A stretch of DNA of 64,000 nucleotides, from contig JAWKVD010000003.1 in assembly GCA_041398225.1 (NCBI GenBank), positions 1 to 64,000 on the forward strand. Reading direction: 5' to 3'. How positions within the stretch are numbered: position 1 is the first letter of the stretch; each line of letters begins with the position of its first letter. This document shows, piece after piece, positions 42,004 to 50,890 of this stretch. The position numbers were made by a program, and so were the translations under genes. The notes under the pieces are model-generated. The model did no database searches. It was given only the letters and a program-made list of their open reading frames with translations, and was not told the DNA's origin. The DNA is from JAWKVD01 sp041398225 (GTDB lineage Bacteria; Pseudomonadota; Alphaproteobacteria; Caulobacterales; Hyphomonadaceae).

Positions 42004-42717
42004 CTATTTGCCGGCGATATCGGCGTAGTTCAGGCGTTGGCCGTGCAAGGCGCAGTCCGCGGAAAGCAGATCCACAAGCGGTCCGACCGCCTGTTCGGGC
42101 GTGGTCAGCTTCGATTGATCCTCTCCCGGCATCGCCTTGTAGCGCATGGCGGTGCGGGTTGCGCCGGGATTGTAGAGGTTGACCCGGATGCCCAGGTTCT
42201 CCACCTCGTCGGCGTAGCATTCGATCATGGCGTCCAGGCCGGCCTTGGACGCCGCGTATGGCCCCCAGAACGCGCGCGTCTTGCGGGCAACCCCGGACGT
42301 CACGAACACCGCGCGCCCGGCCTCGCTTGCTCGCAGCAGCGGATGCACGGCGCGGATCAGGCGCCAGTTGGCGGTGAGGTTGACCGAAATCGTCTCCTCG
42401 AAGCTCTGCGGCGAACAGGTTTCAAGCGGGCCGATCGTTCCCAGCACGCCGGCGTTGGCGAGCAGGCCGTCGAGGCGTCCGAAGCGTTCGAGCAGGGCGC
42501 CGGCGAGCCGGTCGACAGCCGGTCCGTCGCGCAGATCGAGCGGGATGATCGTTACGGACGCGCCCGTTTCGGCGCGCACTTCGTCGTCCAGCTCCGTGAG
42601 GGCTTTTTCCGAACGCGCCAGCGCGATGACATGATTGTCGCGTCGCGCGAGTTCGAGGGCCGCGGCGCGTCCGATGCCGCGCGAGGCGCCGGTTACGAGG
42701 ACTACCCGCCGGTCCAT
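42004..42717 (-). CDS. Short-chain dehydrogenase/reductase
   Basis: A 237-aa classical SDR: cofactor motif TGASRGIG at the N-terminus, NAG in LLANAGVLG, catalytic Ser in VFVTSGVARK, and YAASK with the catalytic Tyr and Lys. Asp/Arg placement after strand 2 (LARSE) suggests NADP preference. Substrate unknown. It overlaps the purF 3' end by 16 bp on the same strand, so it is probably the last gene of the radA-cvpA-purF unit. Confidence 0.92.
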   Translation of the reverse strand: MDRRVVLVTGASRGIGRAAALELARRDNHVIALARSEKALTELDDEVRAETGASVTIIPLDLRDGPAVDRLAGALLERFGRLDGLLANAGVLGTIGPLETCSPQSFEETISVNLTANWRLIRAVHPLLRASEAGRAVFVTSGVARKTRAFWGPYAASKAGLDAMIECYADEVENLGIRVNLYNPGATRTAMRYKAMPGEDQSKLTTPEQAVGPLVDLLSADCALHGQRLNYADIAGK

Positions 42718-44204
42718 TGGCTCGCCTGATCGTCAAAGAGGGAAAGTTGGCGGTCCTTCTCGGCCATGTCGCGATCGCGATCGACAAGGCGCGTGGGGTA
42801 GTCGCCGGTGAAGCAATGGTCCGCGAACTGCGGAGCTTCATCGTTGCGCGGGCCGGCGCCGAGCGCCTCGTAGAAGCCTGCGAGCGAAATGAACTGAAGG
42901 CTGTCGACCTTGAAGTAGCGCTGCATCTGCTCGATCGACATCGTGCTGGCGATTAGCTCGGACCGTGAAGGCATGTCGATGCCGTAGAAGTCCGGATGCT
43001 TGATCGGCGGCGAAGCGATACGCATGTGCACCTCGGCGGCGCCGGCGTCGCGAAGCATCTTGATGATCTTCTGCGAGGTGTTGCCGCGCACGATCGAGTC
43101 GTCGATCAGCACGACACGCTTTCCTTCAAGGACCGGCGCATTCGGCGCGTGCTTGCGCGAGATCGAATGTTGCCGGCCGGATTGCGTCGGCTCGATGAAG
43201 GTACGGCCGACATAGTGGTTGCGGATGATGCCGAACTGGAACGGGATGCCCGAAGCTTCGGAAAAGCCCAGCGCGGCGGGGTTGCCTCCGTCCGGAACCG
43301 GACAGACGACATCGGCGTCCACCGGGAATTCGCGAGCCAGCACGTGTCCGAACTTGCGCCGGATCTCGTAAACGCTGCGGCCATGCATATTGCTGTCGGG
43401 GCGTGCGAAGTAGACGTACTCGAACACGCAGGGCGATGCGGGGCGAGGCGGGAAGGGCGTCAGGCTCTGCACGCCTTCGGCGTTGGCCACGACGATTTCG
43501 CCATTCTCGATGTTGCGCACGAAGTCCGCGCCAACGGCGTCGAGCGCGCAGGTCTCCGAGGCGAGGATCGGCGAGCCGTCGAGCGACCCGAGCACCAGCG
43601 GACGAAGCCCCCAGGGATCGCGTGCGCCGAACAGGGCGCCGTTGGTCATGCCGACCAGCGCGAACCCGCCCTCGAGATGGCGCAGGGCGTCGATAAAGCG
43701 ATCGACGATGTTGGGTTTGTCGGACCGGGCCGCGAGTTGAAGGATCACCTCGGTGTCCATGGTCGACTGGAAGATCGCGCCGGACTGCACCAGCTCCTCG
43801 CGCAACGCCCGGGCGTTGGTGATGTTGCCGTTGTGCGCGATGGCGAAACCGCCCGTGGCGAGATCCGCGAAGATGGGCTGGATGTTGCGAAGCGCGACAC
43901 GCCCGGAGGTGGAGTAGCGCTTGTGCCCGATCGCGACCTGGCCCTTCAGCATCTGCATCGCGAGGGAGCCCTCGCTGAAGTTGTCGCCGACGAGCCCGAG
44001 GTGACGTTCGGAATGGAAGCGGTTGGAATCGACATCGTAGGTGGTGATGCCGCAGGCCTCTTGTCCGCGATGCTGGAGGGCGTGGAGGCCGAGGGCGGTC
44101 AGGATTGCGGCGTCGGAGCGGCCGTGAACGCCGAACACCCCGCACTTGTGCCGCATGCCGTCCTTGGCGTCGGGAGAAAAGTCGTCGTCATCCCAATCGC
44201 GCAT
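42702..44204 (-). CDS. purF: Amidophosphoribosyltransferase
   Basis: A 500-aa enzyme of de novo purine synthesis: transfers the glutamine amide to PRPP giving 5-phosphoribosylamine. After a short acidic N-terminal extension, the catalytic Cys is in MRHKCGVFGVHGRSD, so the leader must be trimmed in the mature form. The PRPP motif VVLIDDSIVRGNTSQ is clear. No zinc or Fe-S cysteine array is obvious. Neighbours cvpA (65 bp upstream) and SDR (downstream) fit one transcript; cvpA-purF is a classic pair. Confidence 0.97.
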   Translation of the reverse strand: MRDWDDDDFSPDAKDGMRHKCGVFGVHGRSDAAILTALGLHALQHRGQEACGITTYDVDSNRFHSERHLGLVGDNFSEGSLAMQMLKGQVAIGHKRYSTSGRVALRNIQPIFADLATGGFAIAHNGNITNARALREELVQSGAIFQSTMDTEVILQLAARSDKPNIVDRFIDALRHLEGGFALVGMTNGALFGARDPWGLRPLVLGSLDGSPILASETCALDAVGADFVRNIENGEIVVANAEGVQSLTPFPPRPASPCVFEYVYFARPDSNMHGRSVYEIRRKFGHVLAREFPVDADVVCPVPDGGNPAALGFSEASGIPFQFGIIRNHYVGRTFIEPTQSGRQHSISRKHAPNAPVLEGKRVVLIDDSIVRGNTSQKIIKMLRDAGAAEVHMRIASPPIKHPDFYGIDMPSRSELIASTMSIEQMQRYFKVDSLQFISLAGFYEALGAGPRNDEAPQFADHCFTGDYPTRLVDRDRDMAEKDRQLSLFDDQASQWTGG

Positions 44205-44268
44205 GGCCAGTTCGCCTTTGCCGGTTCGCTTTTGAAGGTCCCGTTCTTACTGGCTTTGGATCATCCGT

Positions 44269-44841
44269 CTACGGCTCATCCGTCGCAGGGGCACCTTCGA
44301 CGGGTGAAGTAATGGTTTCCCGGGCCTTTTCAACAAAGCCCGGCACGTGTTCCTCGAGCCATGTCGCGGCGACATTGAGCAGGGGGTAGCTCTGCGAGCG
44401 GGAAACGAAGGTGGGCGCGGCGTCCTCGGGCAGAACCTGCTTCATCAGCAAAACGAAGAGAACCGCAGCCAGAACGCCGCGAGCGACGCCGAAAGCCGCG
44501 CCGGCGAGCCGGTCAACGAGCCCGATTTCGGGGGAAGAGTGAATCACCCGGGAGATTCGTCCGCCGAGAAAGGCGGCCAGCGAATAGGCGGCGAGGAAGC
44601 CCACCACCACCAGAATCGCGCCGGGCGTGATCGAAGGCCAGCCCTTGGGCATGATGCTCGCGAGCGGTTTCTGGAAGAACATCAGGGCGTAGTAGGCGGC
44701 GAGGCCGCCGACGACGAAGGAGGCGACGGAGGAGGCCTCCCGAATCAGTCCCCGTCCAAGCGACATCACGGCGGACACGACGATGATCGCCAGCACGATG
44801 ATGTCGAAGGGGCCGAATGGTCCCGAGAAAATGTCCGACAC
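44269..44841 (-). CDS. cvpA: CvpA family membrane protein
   Basis: A 190-aa inner-membrane protein with four hydrophobic helices (about 10-28, 40-55, 72-90 and 110-135), starting FDIIVLAIIVVSAVMSLGRGL, the CvpA signature region. The C-terminal tail is periplasmic or cytoplasmic, Pro-rich and acidic. CvpA is named for colicin V production but is a general envelope-stress protein. It starts 2 bp after the radA stop and precedes purF, the typical context. Confidence 0.92.
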   Translation of the reverse strand: MSDIFSGPFGPFDIIVLAIIVVSAVMSLGRGLIREASSVASFVVGGLAAYYALMFFQKPLASIMPKGWPSITPGAILVVVGFLAAYSLAAFLGGRISRVIHSSPEIGLVDRLAGAAFGVARGVLAAVLFVLLMKQVLPEDAAPTFVSRSQSYPLLNVAATWLEEHVPGFVEKARETITSPVEGAPATDEP

Positions 44842-44843
44842 GG

Positions 44844-46208
44844 CTAATCCCCTCCAAGCAGGGCGACCACTTGTTGCAGCGTGGATAACCCATGCACCCG
44901 CATTCCGTCGACACGTTCTGGCGCCCCGGGAGGCGCAAAAGCCAGCGTGAATCCTAGGCGGGCGGCTTCGCGCAGCCGTGGTTCAATCCGGCCCACCGGG
45001 CGTATCGAGCCGGAGAGCGACACCTCGCCGAAACAGACCAGCCCCTGCGGCGCCGGTTTCTCCAGCACCGAAGAGGCGAGGGCGACGGCGGCCGCGAGGT
45101 CTCCGGCGGGTTCGCCGATCCGGTAACCGCCCGTAACGCTGAGATAGACGTCCCGCCCCGAAAGGCGGAGGCCGCAGCGAGCCTCGAACACAGCGAGCAG
45201 CATGGCGAGACGCGCGCTGTCCCATCCGACCACGGATCGGCGCGGCGAGCCGGGCGTTTCGGCTCCGACAAGCGCCTGCACCTCGGCCAGCACCGGCCGG
45301 GAGCCTTCCATCGCGGCGAAGACCGCGCGGCCCGATGAACGCTCCTCTTCCTGGCTGAGAAACAGCGCGGAAGGATCGCTTGCGGCGGACAGCCCCTGCG
45401 CGCCCATCTCGAACACGCCGATTTCGTCGGTCGGACCGAAGCGATTCTTCACTGAACGGAGGATGCGAAACTGATGGCCGCGCTCGCCTTCGAAATAGAA
45501 CACGGCGTCGACCATATGCTCGAGCACGCGCGGGCCGGCGATCTGGCCGTCCTTGGTGACGTGACCGACGAGCACCACGGCGGCCCCGGTCTTCTTGGCG
45601 AATCTGGTCAATTCCTGTGCGCAGGCGCGGACCTGTCCAACCGAGCCGGGCGCAGCGTCGAGACTGTCGGACCAAAGGGTCTGCACGCTGTCGACGATGA
45701 CGATGTCCGGTTCGGCGTGTTTGAGCGCTTTCAGGATTGTCCGCAGATCGGTTTCGGCGGCCAGCTGGACGGGGGCTGACGCCACTCCAAGCCTGCGGGC
45801 GCGCCCCTGAATCTGGGAAACCGATTCTTCGCCGGAGATGTAGACCGCCTTTGCTCCGGCCTTGCCCATTTCGGCTGCGACCTGAAGAAGAAGCGTCGAC
45901 TTGCCGATGCCGGGATCGCCTCCCACCAGCACGGCGGACGCCCGGGCTATGCCGCCGCCAAATACGCGGTCGAGCTCCTCAACGCCCGTGGGGAGGCGTG
46001 GGGGCGGGGGGTCGGGTGAATCGAGCGGCGCGAATTCGAGCGAGCCGGATCGCGTGCGACCGCTGCGTGGAACCGCCAGTCCGCCCGGCGGCCCCGACGT
46101 TTCTTCGGCCAGCGTGTTCCAGGCTCCGCACGCCTCGCACTTGCCCGACCACTTCGAGTGAGCGGCGCCGCAGGACTGGCATACATAGGCGACAGCGGTA
46201 CGGGCCAT
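44844..46208 (-). CDS. radA: DNA repair ATPase RadA
   Basis: A 454-aa branch-migration ATPase for homologous recombination. N-terminal zinc finger CQSCGAAHSKWSGKCEACG, Walker A GGDPGIGKSTLL, the RadA-specific KNRFG motif, and a C-terminal Lon-protease-like domain (without its catalytic use). The start at 46208 was preferred; a GTG at 46220 adds four residues. It is the first gene of radA-cvpA-purF-SDR, preceded by a 384-bp gap with a candidate promoter. Confidence 0.95.
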   Translation of the reverse strand: MARTAVAYVCQSCGAAHSKWSGKCEACGAWNTLAEETSGPPGGLAVPRSGRTRSGSLEFAPLDSPDPPPPRLPTGVEELDRVFGGGIARASAVLVGGDPGIGKSTLLLQVAAEMGKAGAKAVYISGEESVSQIQGRARRLGVASAPVQLAAETDLRTILKALKHAEPDIVIVDSVQTLWSDSLDAAPGSVGQVRACAQELTRFAKKTGAAVVLVGHVTKDGQIAGPRVLEHMVDAVFYFEGERGHQFRILRSVKNRFGPTDEIGVFEMGAQGLSAASDPSALFLSQEEERSSGRAVFAAMEGSRPVLAEVQALVGAETPGSPRRSVVGWDSARLAMLLAVFEARCGLRLSGRDVYLSVTGGYRIGEPAGDLAAAVALASSVLEKPAPQGLVCFGEVSLSGSIRPVGRIEPRLREAARLGFTLAFAPPGAPERVDGMRVHGLSTLQQVVALLGGD

Positions 46209-46335
46209 GCCCAAGCTCACCTCGTTTTCGGGAATCAGGCGCGCAAAGTGTGGCAGATGTCTGCTGTGCGCGGAACGCTGCGTGACCAGCTAGATGTTGC
46301 GGGTGCTACGTACCTATATTTTTGTATAGTTTCGA

Positions 46336-46358
46336 ATTATATGTCATGTTTTGTGACA
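46336..46358 (-). promoter_or_regulatory. Candidate radA promoter with operator-like palindrome
   Basis: Minus-strand TATAAT (46341-46336) is a perfect -10. Directly upstream lies TGTCA-N7-TGACA (46358-46342), filling the 17 bp where the spacer would be. The -35 region is weak (T/C-rich). A regulator bound in the spacer would block polymerase. Pattern match only. Confidence 0.42.
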
Positions 46359-46489
46359 AAAGAGACAAAATATCGCATGCTTCAGCTGAGTTTGGGGTGT
46401 TTTGTTTTTTTTTCTGAGCGCATTATCTCTGCACCCGTCGTGCCGGCGTTGCACCGTCCCCCACCCACCGTGACGCTGGCTAGGCACCT

Positions 46490-46520
46490 CGACCGGGCGC
46501 AGTTCTGCTGCGCCCGGTCG
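46490..46520. repeat. Perfect 13-bp hairpin downstream of mlaF
   Basis: Arms CGACCGGGCGCAG / CTGCGCCCGGTCG around a 5-base loop. No T-run follows on either strand. It lies about 75 bp after the mlaF stop and may protect or end that transcript, or be part of a small RNA. Confidence 0.6.
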
Positions 46521-46592
46521 TGCGTTATCGGTGACGTATCCGAGTTCACGACCAGTCGCCAATGGCGTTGATCACATATGGCGATGCGTCGT

Positions 46593-47366
46593 CTAGAGGG
46601 CGGGCTGGATCGGACCTTCCGCGCGGCCGCTGACAAACTGGTCGACATGCGCGCTGCCGCTGTTGTCGAGTGAACCGGCCGGGCCGCTCCAGATAATTCG
46701 TCCCTCGTGAAGCATCGCCACCTGATCCGCGATCTTGCGGACGCTGGCCATGTCGTGGGTGATGGTGATCGCGGCCGCGCCCAGCGCCTTCACCTGCTCG
46801 ACAATGAGATCGTTCACGGCGTCCGCGGTGATCGGATCGAGGCCGGTCGTGGGTTCGTCGAAGAAGATCAGATCGGGCTTCGCGACGATGGCGCGCGCCA
46901 GCGCGGCGCGCTTCTGCATGCCGCCGGACAGTTCGGCTGGGCGGAGTCCGGCGACAGAGGCGCCGAGCCGTACCTTTGCGAGCGCTTCGATCGCTTGTTC
47001 GCGGGCTTTGTTGCGCGGGATTCCGTCGCGATAGAGCAGAGCGAAGGCGACGTTCTCCCAGATGGTCAGGCTGTCGAACAATGCGCCGCCCTGGAAAAGC
47101 ATGCCCGTCCGTCGCCGGACATTGTCGATTGCGCGCTCGCCGCGTATGGCGGCTCCTTCGAAGGTGATCTCACCCGCGTCCGGCTTCAGCAGACCCAACG
47201 CGCATTTGATGGTGACGGATTTTCCGGTGCCGGACCCGCCGATGATGACCAGCGATTGTCCGGGCGCGACCGACAGGTCGACGCCGCGCAGAACCTGCTT
47301 CTGCCCGAACGATTTTTGCAGTCCCCTCAGCTCGAGGATCGGAGTTGCGGATGCGGTCTGGTTCAA
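46593..47366 (-). CDS. mlaF: MlaF-type ABC transporter ATPase (TTG start)
   Basis: A 257-aa ATP-binding subunit for outer-membrane lipid-asymmetry maintenance (MCE-type phospholipid transport). Walker A GGSGTGKS, signature LSGGMQKRAALARAI (the M-Q-K form typical of MlaF), Walker B LIFFDEPTTGLDPI. The start is TTG at 47366, which overlaps the mlaE stop as TTGA; no ATG occurs before the Walker A region. The MCE protein gene mlaD, usually next, is not found here. Confidence 0.92.
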   Translation of the reverse strand: MNQTASATPILELRGLQKSFGQKQVLRGVDLSVAPGQSLVIIGGSGTGKSVTIKCALGLLKPDAGEITFEGAAIRGERAIDNVRRRTGMLFQGGALFDSLTIWENVAFALLYRDGIPRNKAREQAIEALAKVRLGASVAGLRPAELSGGMQKRAALARAIVAKPDLIFFDEPTTGLDPITADAVNDLIVEQVKALGAAAITITHDMASVRKIADQVAMLHEGRIIWSGPAGSLDNSGSAHVDQFVSGRAEGPIQPAL

Positions 47367-48169
47367 AGGCCGATCCTCGTGAACAGCGAGGTCAGAACAT
47401 AGTTGGATGCAAGAATCAGGATCGCCGCGCCGACGACGGCGAGCGTCGCGGCCCGTCCGACGCCCCCCGCGCCGCCCTTGGAGTTGTGACCCTGGTAGCA
47501 TCCCATCAGGGCGATGATCGCGCCGAATACGGCGGCCTTAATCAGGCCCGAGACCGCATCGTTGGTGGTCAGGAAGTCCCACGTGTTGCGAAGATAGATC
47601 GCGCCGTTGAAGTTGAGCGGGCCGACGCTGACCAGATATCCGCCCATCACGCCGATGACGTCCGCGATCAGCACCAGCAATGGCAGGGTGAGCGTCGCTG
47701 CAAGGACACGAGGCGCGTACAGATAGCGGGTCGGTTTGGCGGACAACGTCAGCAGAGCGTCGATTTGCTCGGTCACGCGCATGGCGCCGACTTCGGCGGC
47801 GATGCCTGCGCTGACGCGGCCGGCGAGCATCAGGCCGGCGAGAACTGGTCCCAGTTCACGGGTGATGCCGAGAACGACGATGTTGGGCACGAATTGTTCG
47901 GCGTTGAAACGCGATCCGCCCGTGTAGATGTTGAGCGCCAGCGCGGCGCCGATGAACACCGCGGTCAGCCCGACCACCGGCAAAGAATAAAAGCCGATAC
48001 GAATGCACTGCCGGAGGAACTCGCGCAGGTAGATCGGGGGCGTCACGCAGGCGGCCAGCACCTGGGCGGAGAAGATCGCCACCCGGCCCATTTCGGAGAA
48101 ACCGCCGAGCACGGTCCGGCCGATCAGCCGGAAGGGGCGCAGCAGGGGGAGATCGGCGGACTCGCTCAT
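47363..48169 (-). CDS. mlaE: MlaE-type ABC transporter permease
   Basis: A 268-aa inner-membrane permease with about five or six helices. Family segments: GITRELGPVLAGLMLAGRVS (coupling helix region) and AAEVGAMRVTEQIDAL, strongly conserved in MlaE/YrbE. It partners the MlaF ATPase encoded next (TTGA overlap) and its own ATG overlaps the alr stop (ATGA). The dnaB-alr-mlaEF run is one continuous minus-strand set. Confidence 0.94.
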   Translation of the reverse strand: MSESADLPLLRPFRLIGRTVLGGFSEMGRVAIFSAQVLAACVTPPIYLREFLRQCIRIGFYSLPVVGLTAVFIGAALALNIYTGGSRFNAEQFVPNIVVLGITRELGPVLAGLMLAGRVSAGIAAEVGAMRVTEQIDALLTLSAKPTRYLYAPRVLAATLTLPLLVLIADVIGVMGGYLVSVGPLNFNGAIYLRNTWDFLTTNDAVSGLIKAAVFGAIIALMGCYQGHNSKGGAGGVGRAATLAVVGAAILILASNYVLTSLFTRIGL

Positions 48170-49230
48170 TGTGTCTCCACATAGGAGCGGGCGACGCGCG
48201 GGCCAATGCGGGTCAGGAGTTCATAGTCGATTGTCGCCATGTGTCCGGCTTGATCCGACACATGGACAGACGGGCCGATAAGCTCCGCCGGATCGCCGAC
48301 CTGAGCGGCCACGCCCGTAATGTCTACACCGATCAGGTCCATGGAGACGCGTCCCCGGAGCGGGCAGATTACCCCGCCTACAGATGCGACCGCCCGACCC
48401 GAGCCGGTGCGCAGGAAGCCGTCCGCGTATCCGATCCCTATCGTTGCGACAACCCGGTCGTCCGGCGCGGTCCAGGTGGCGCCGTAGCCGATGGTTTCAC
48501 CGGCCGGCAGTTCCCGTATCTGGAGAATTGGCGCCGTGAGGCGCACGACCGGTTCCGGCGCATCGCCTTCAAGCGGCGAGGGGCCGCCGCCATAGAGCCC
48601 GATGCCGGGACGGACCTCATCGAGGCAGAACGCCGTTCCGAGATAGATGCCGGCCGTGGCGGACAGGCTGCGCGGAACGCCGTGCCAGGCGCGGGTCGCC
48701 TCAACGAAGGTGTCGAGCTGCCGCTGGTTCATCGCGTCGGTCGGGTCGTCGGCGCAGGCGAGGTGGCTGATCAGGCGGGCCGGCGCGTGCGAACCCATTG
48801 CTGACGCCAGATCGGCGCAGGTTTCGGGCCGCACGCCGAGCCGGTTCATGCCGGTGTCGATGTGCAGCGCCGCGCGCGGCGCCGCCGAGCCCATATCGAG
48901 CCATAGCCTGACCTGCTCCGGCGTGTTCAAGACCGCCGTCAGCGCGAATTCGCTGTGCGCGGCGGCTGTTTCGGAGGAGAGACCGCTGAACACCGCGATG
49001 TCGGGCCCGGCGCCTAGCAGTCTGCGCAGCGTTTCGCCTTCCGAGGGCCAGGCGACGTAGAAGCTGGTGCAGCCTGCGCGCGCGAGCGCCGGCGCGATCT
49101 TCTCGGCGCCCAACCCGTACGCGTCGGCTTTCACCACGGCGGCGGTGTTGGCAGCGCCCGCACGTTTGGCCAGCATCCGCCAATTGCGGACGACCGCTGA
49201 AACGTCGATCTCGGCGTGAGGTCCCGTCAC
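48166..49230 (-). CDS. alr: Alanine racemase
   Basis: A 354-aa fold-type III PLP enzyme interconverting L- and D-alanine for peptidoglycan. PLP Lys34 is in VVKADAYGLG; the second catalytic residue, Tyr, is in IGIGYADGF; RVSMDLIGVDIT is also conserved. It is intact and slightly short but within range. It starts 14 bp after the dnaB stop and overlaps mlaE by ATGA. Confidence 0.95.
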   Translation of the reverse strand: MTGPHAEIDVSAVVRNWRMLAKRAGAANTAAVVKADAYGLGAEKIAPALARAGCTSFYVAWPSEGETLRRLLGAGPDIAVFSGLSSETAAAHSEFALTAVLNTPEQVRLWLDMGSAAPRAALHIDTGMNRLGVRPETCADLASAMGSHAPARLISHLACADDPTDAMNQRQLDTFVEATRAWHGVPRSLSATAGIYLGTAFCLDEVRPGIGLYGGGPSPLEGDAPEPVVRLTAPILQIRELPAGETIGYGATWTAPDDRVVATIGIGYADGFLRTGSGRAVASVGGVICPLRGRVSMDLIGVDITGVAAQVGDPAELIGPSVHVSDQAGHMATIDYELLTRIGPRVARSYVETQ

Positions 49231-49244
49231 GACGGCCGCCGGGA

Positions 49245-50720
49245 TCAGTCCGCGCCCCGGTCGTCGTAACCGATGCGTGTTTCGCGGTTGTAGAAGCGAA
49301 CGCGCGAGGGGCTGAAGCCGACCTCGACCTTGCCGATCGGACCATGCCGCTGCTTAGAGATGATCACCTCGGCGAGATTGAACTTGGCGTCCATCTGGGT
49401 TCTCCAGTCGGCGTGTCGGGGGTCGTCCTCGGACGGCTCGAGACGTTCCAGATAGTAGGCCTCGCGATAGATGAACAGAACCACGTCGGCGTCCTGTTCG
49501 ATCGAGCCCGATTCCCGCAGATCCGAGAGCTGCGGGCGTTTATCGTCGCGGTTTTCGACCTGACGGGAGAGCTGCGACAGCGCGATGACCGGGATCTGCA
49601 GTTCCTTGGCCAGCGCCTTCAGCGATTTGGTGATCATCGTCACCTCCTGCACGCGGCTGTCGGACCGGCTGCCGGCAGGGGGGCTGATGAGCTGCAGGTA
49701 GTCGATGATCAGCATGTCCAGGCCATGCGTGCGCTGGAGGCGGCGGGCACGCGCGGCCAGCGCCGAGATCGAGATGCCGCCCATGTCGTCGATGTAGAGC
49801 GGAAGTCCCTCCATCGCCTTGGCGGCTTCGCGTATCTGTTCGTAGTCGCGCGGCGACAGGTCGCCACGGCGGATCTTGTCGGATGCGACGCCTGAAATGT
49901 CGGCGAGAACGCGGGTCGCGAGCTGGTCGGCCGACATCTCGAGCGAGAAGAAGCCCACGACGGCGCCGTCTTCGGTGCGCATGGTTCCGTTCGGGCCGGG
50001 CGCCCGGCGGCATCGTTTGGCGGCGTTGTAGGCGATGTTCACCGCCAATGCGGTTTTGCCCATCGAGGGGCGTGCGGCGAGGATCACAAGGTCGGACTTG
50101 TGCATGCCGCCGAGCATGCGGTCGAGGTCGTCGAGGCCGGAGGCGACGCCCGCGATCTTGCCTTCGCGCTTGTAGGCGTTGGTCGCCGTTTCGATGGATA
50201 CGGCGAGGGCGTTGGTGAAGGTCTGGAAGCCCTGCGCGCCGGCGCCTTTTTCGGCAAGCGAGAACAGTCGCTTCTCGGCCGCTTCAATCTGCGCTTCGCC
50301 TGTTTCTTCCAGTGTCGGGGATACGGCGCGCTGGGTGATCTCCGCGCCGATGTCGATGAGTTCCCGCCGCAGGGCGAGATCGTGGACGAGGCGGCCATAG
50401 TCGACGATTTCAGGGCCGAAAGCCGCCGCCTCGATCAATTCCGCCAGATATCGCGCGCCGCCGATCGCGGCGAGTTGCCCGTCGCGCTCGAAGTGCTCGC
50501 GCAGGGTGACGCCGTTCGCGACGCGACCCGACGAGATGATCCGGTCGAGGACCGCATAGATTTCGGCGTTGGCGGAGGAATGAAAATCGGACGGTTTGAG
50601 AAATTCGGAAACGCGCTGGTGAGCGTTGTTGTCGAACAGGATCGCGCCAAGAACCGCCATCTCGGCGGCGATGTTGTGAGGCGCGGGCGGCGCCGGCGTG
50701 AGGTCGTGATCCTTGGGCAT
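49245..50720 (-). CDS. dnaB: Replicative DNA helicase DnaB
   Basis: A 491-aa hexameric helicase. N-terminal primase-contact domain begins PPAPHNIAAEMAVLGAILFDN; the RecA-like motor has Walker A AARPSMGKTALA, Walker B DMLIIDYLQLI and the arginine-rich motif near SGSIEQDADVVLFIYR. No intein or insertion. Upstream, 170 bp contain the rplI terminator and presumably the dnaB promoter. Confidence 0.97.
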   Translation of the reverse strand: MPKDHDLTPAPPAPHNIAAEMAVLGAILFDNNAHQRVSEFLKPSDFHSSANAEIYAVLDRIISSGRVANGVTLREHFERDGQLAAIGGARYLAELIEAAAFGPEIVDYGRLVHDLALRRELIDIGAEITQRAVSPTLEETGEAQIEAAEKRLFSLAEKGAGAQGFQTFTNALAVSIETATNAYKREGKIAGVASGLDDLDRMLGGMHKSDLVILAARPSMGKTALAVNIAYNAAKRCRRAPGPNGTMRTEDGAVVGFFSLEMSADQLATRVLADISGVASDKIRRGDLSPRDYEQIREAAKAMEGLPLYIDDMGGISISALAARARRLQRTHGLDMLIIDYLQLISPPAGSRSDSRVQEVTMITKSLKALAKELQIPVIALSQLSRQVENRDDKRPQLSDLRESGSIEQDADVVLFIYREAYYLERLEPSEDDPRHADWRTQMDAKFNLAEVIISKQRHGPIGKVEVGFSPSRVRFYNRETRIGYDDRGAD

Positions 50721-50841
50721 GTCGCCCCCTTAAACCTGACGGCGTGACGGGTCGCGAGTTGATTTTGAGATACTCAGCGGAATCTGATTCGCATGTGCAT
50801 GAGTCTAGCGCACCCCGCAAAAAGCAGTTGCACAAAAGAAA

Positions 50842-50865
50842 AGGGAGCCGCGTGAGCGGCTCCCT
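50842..50865 (-). terminator. Rho-independent terminator of the rpsF-rpsR-rplI operon
   Basis: 10-bp perfect stem AGGGAGCCGC / GCGGCTCCCT with GTGA loop (as read on plus). On the minus strand it runs into TTTTCTTTTG. It lies 26 bp after the rplI stop. Confidence 0.9.
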
Positions 50866-50890
50866 CCTGATTTCTGCGATACCGTCTGGA

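Larger units (their letters stand above)
46209..46592. other. 384-bp intergenic gap with an AT-rich core
   Basis: No supported gene. The core (about 46310-46420) is clearly AT-rich against the GC-rich surroundings and includes a run of nine or more T near 46404-46412. It contains the candidate radA promoter/operator (46336-46358) and, nearer mlaF, a perfect 13-bp hairpin (46490-46520). No tRNA features are seen. A small RNA cannot be ruled out. Confidence 0.6.

Noticed and set aside
46392..46413. T-run as a terminator on the plus strand
   Set aside because: No GC stem directly precedes it and no plus-strand gene ends nearby.
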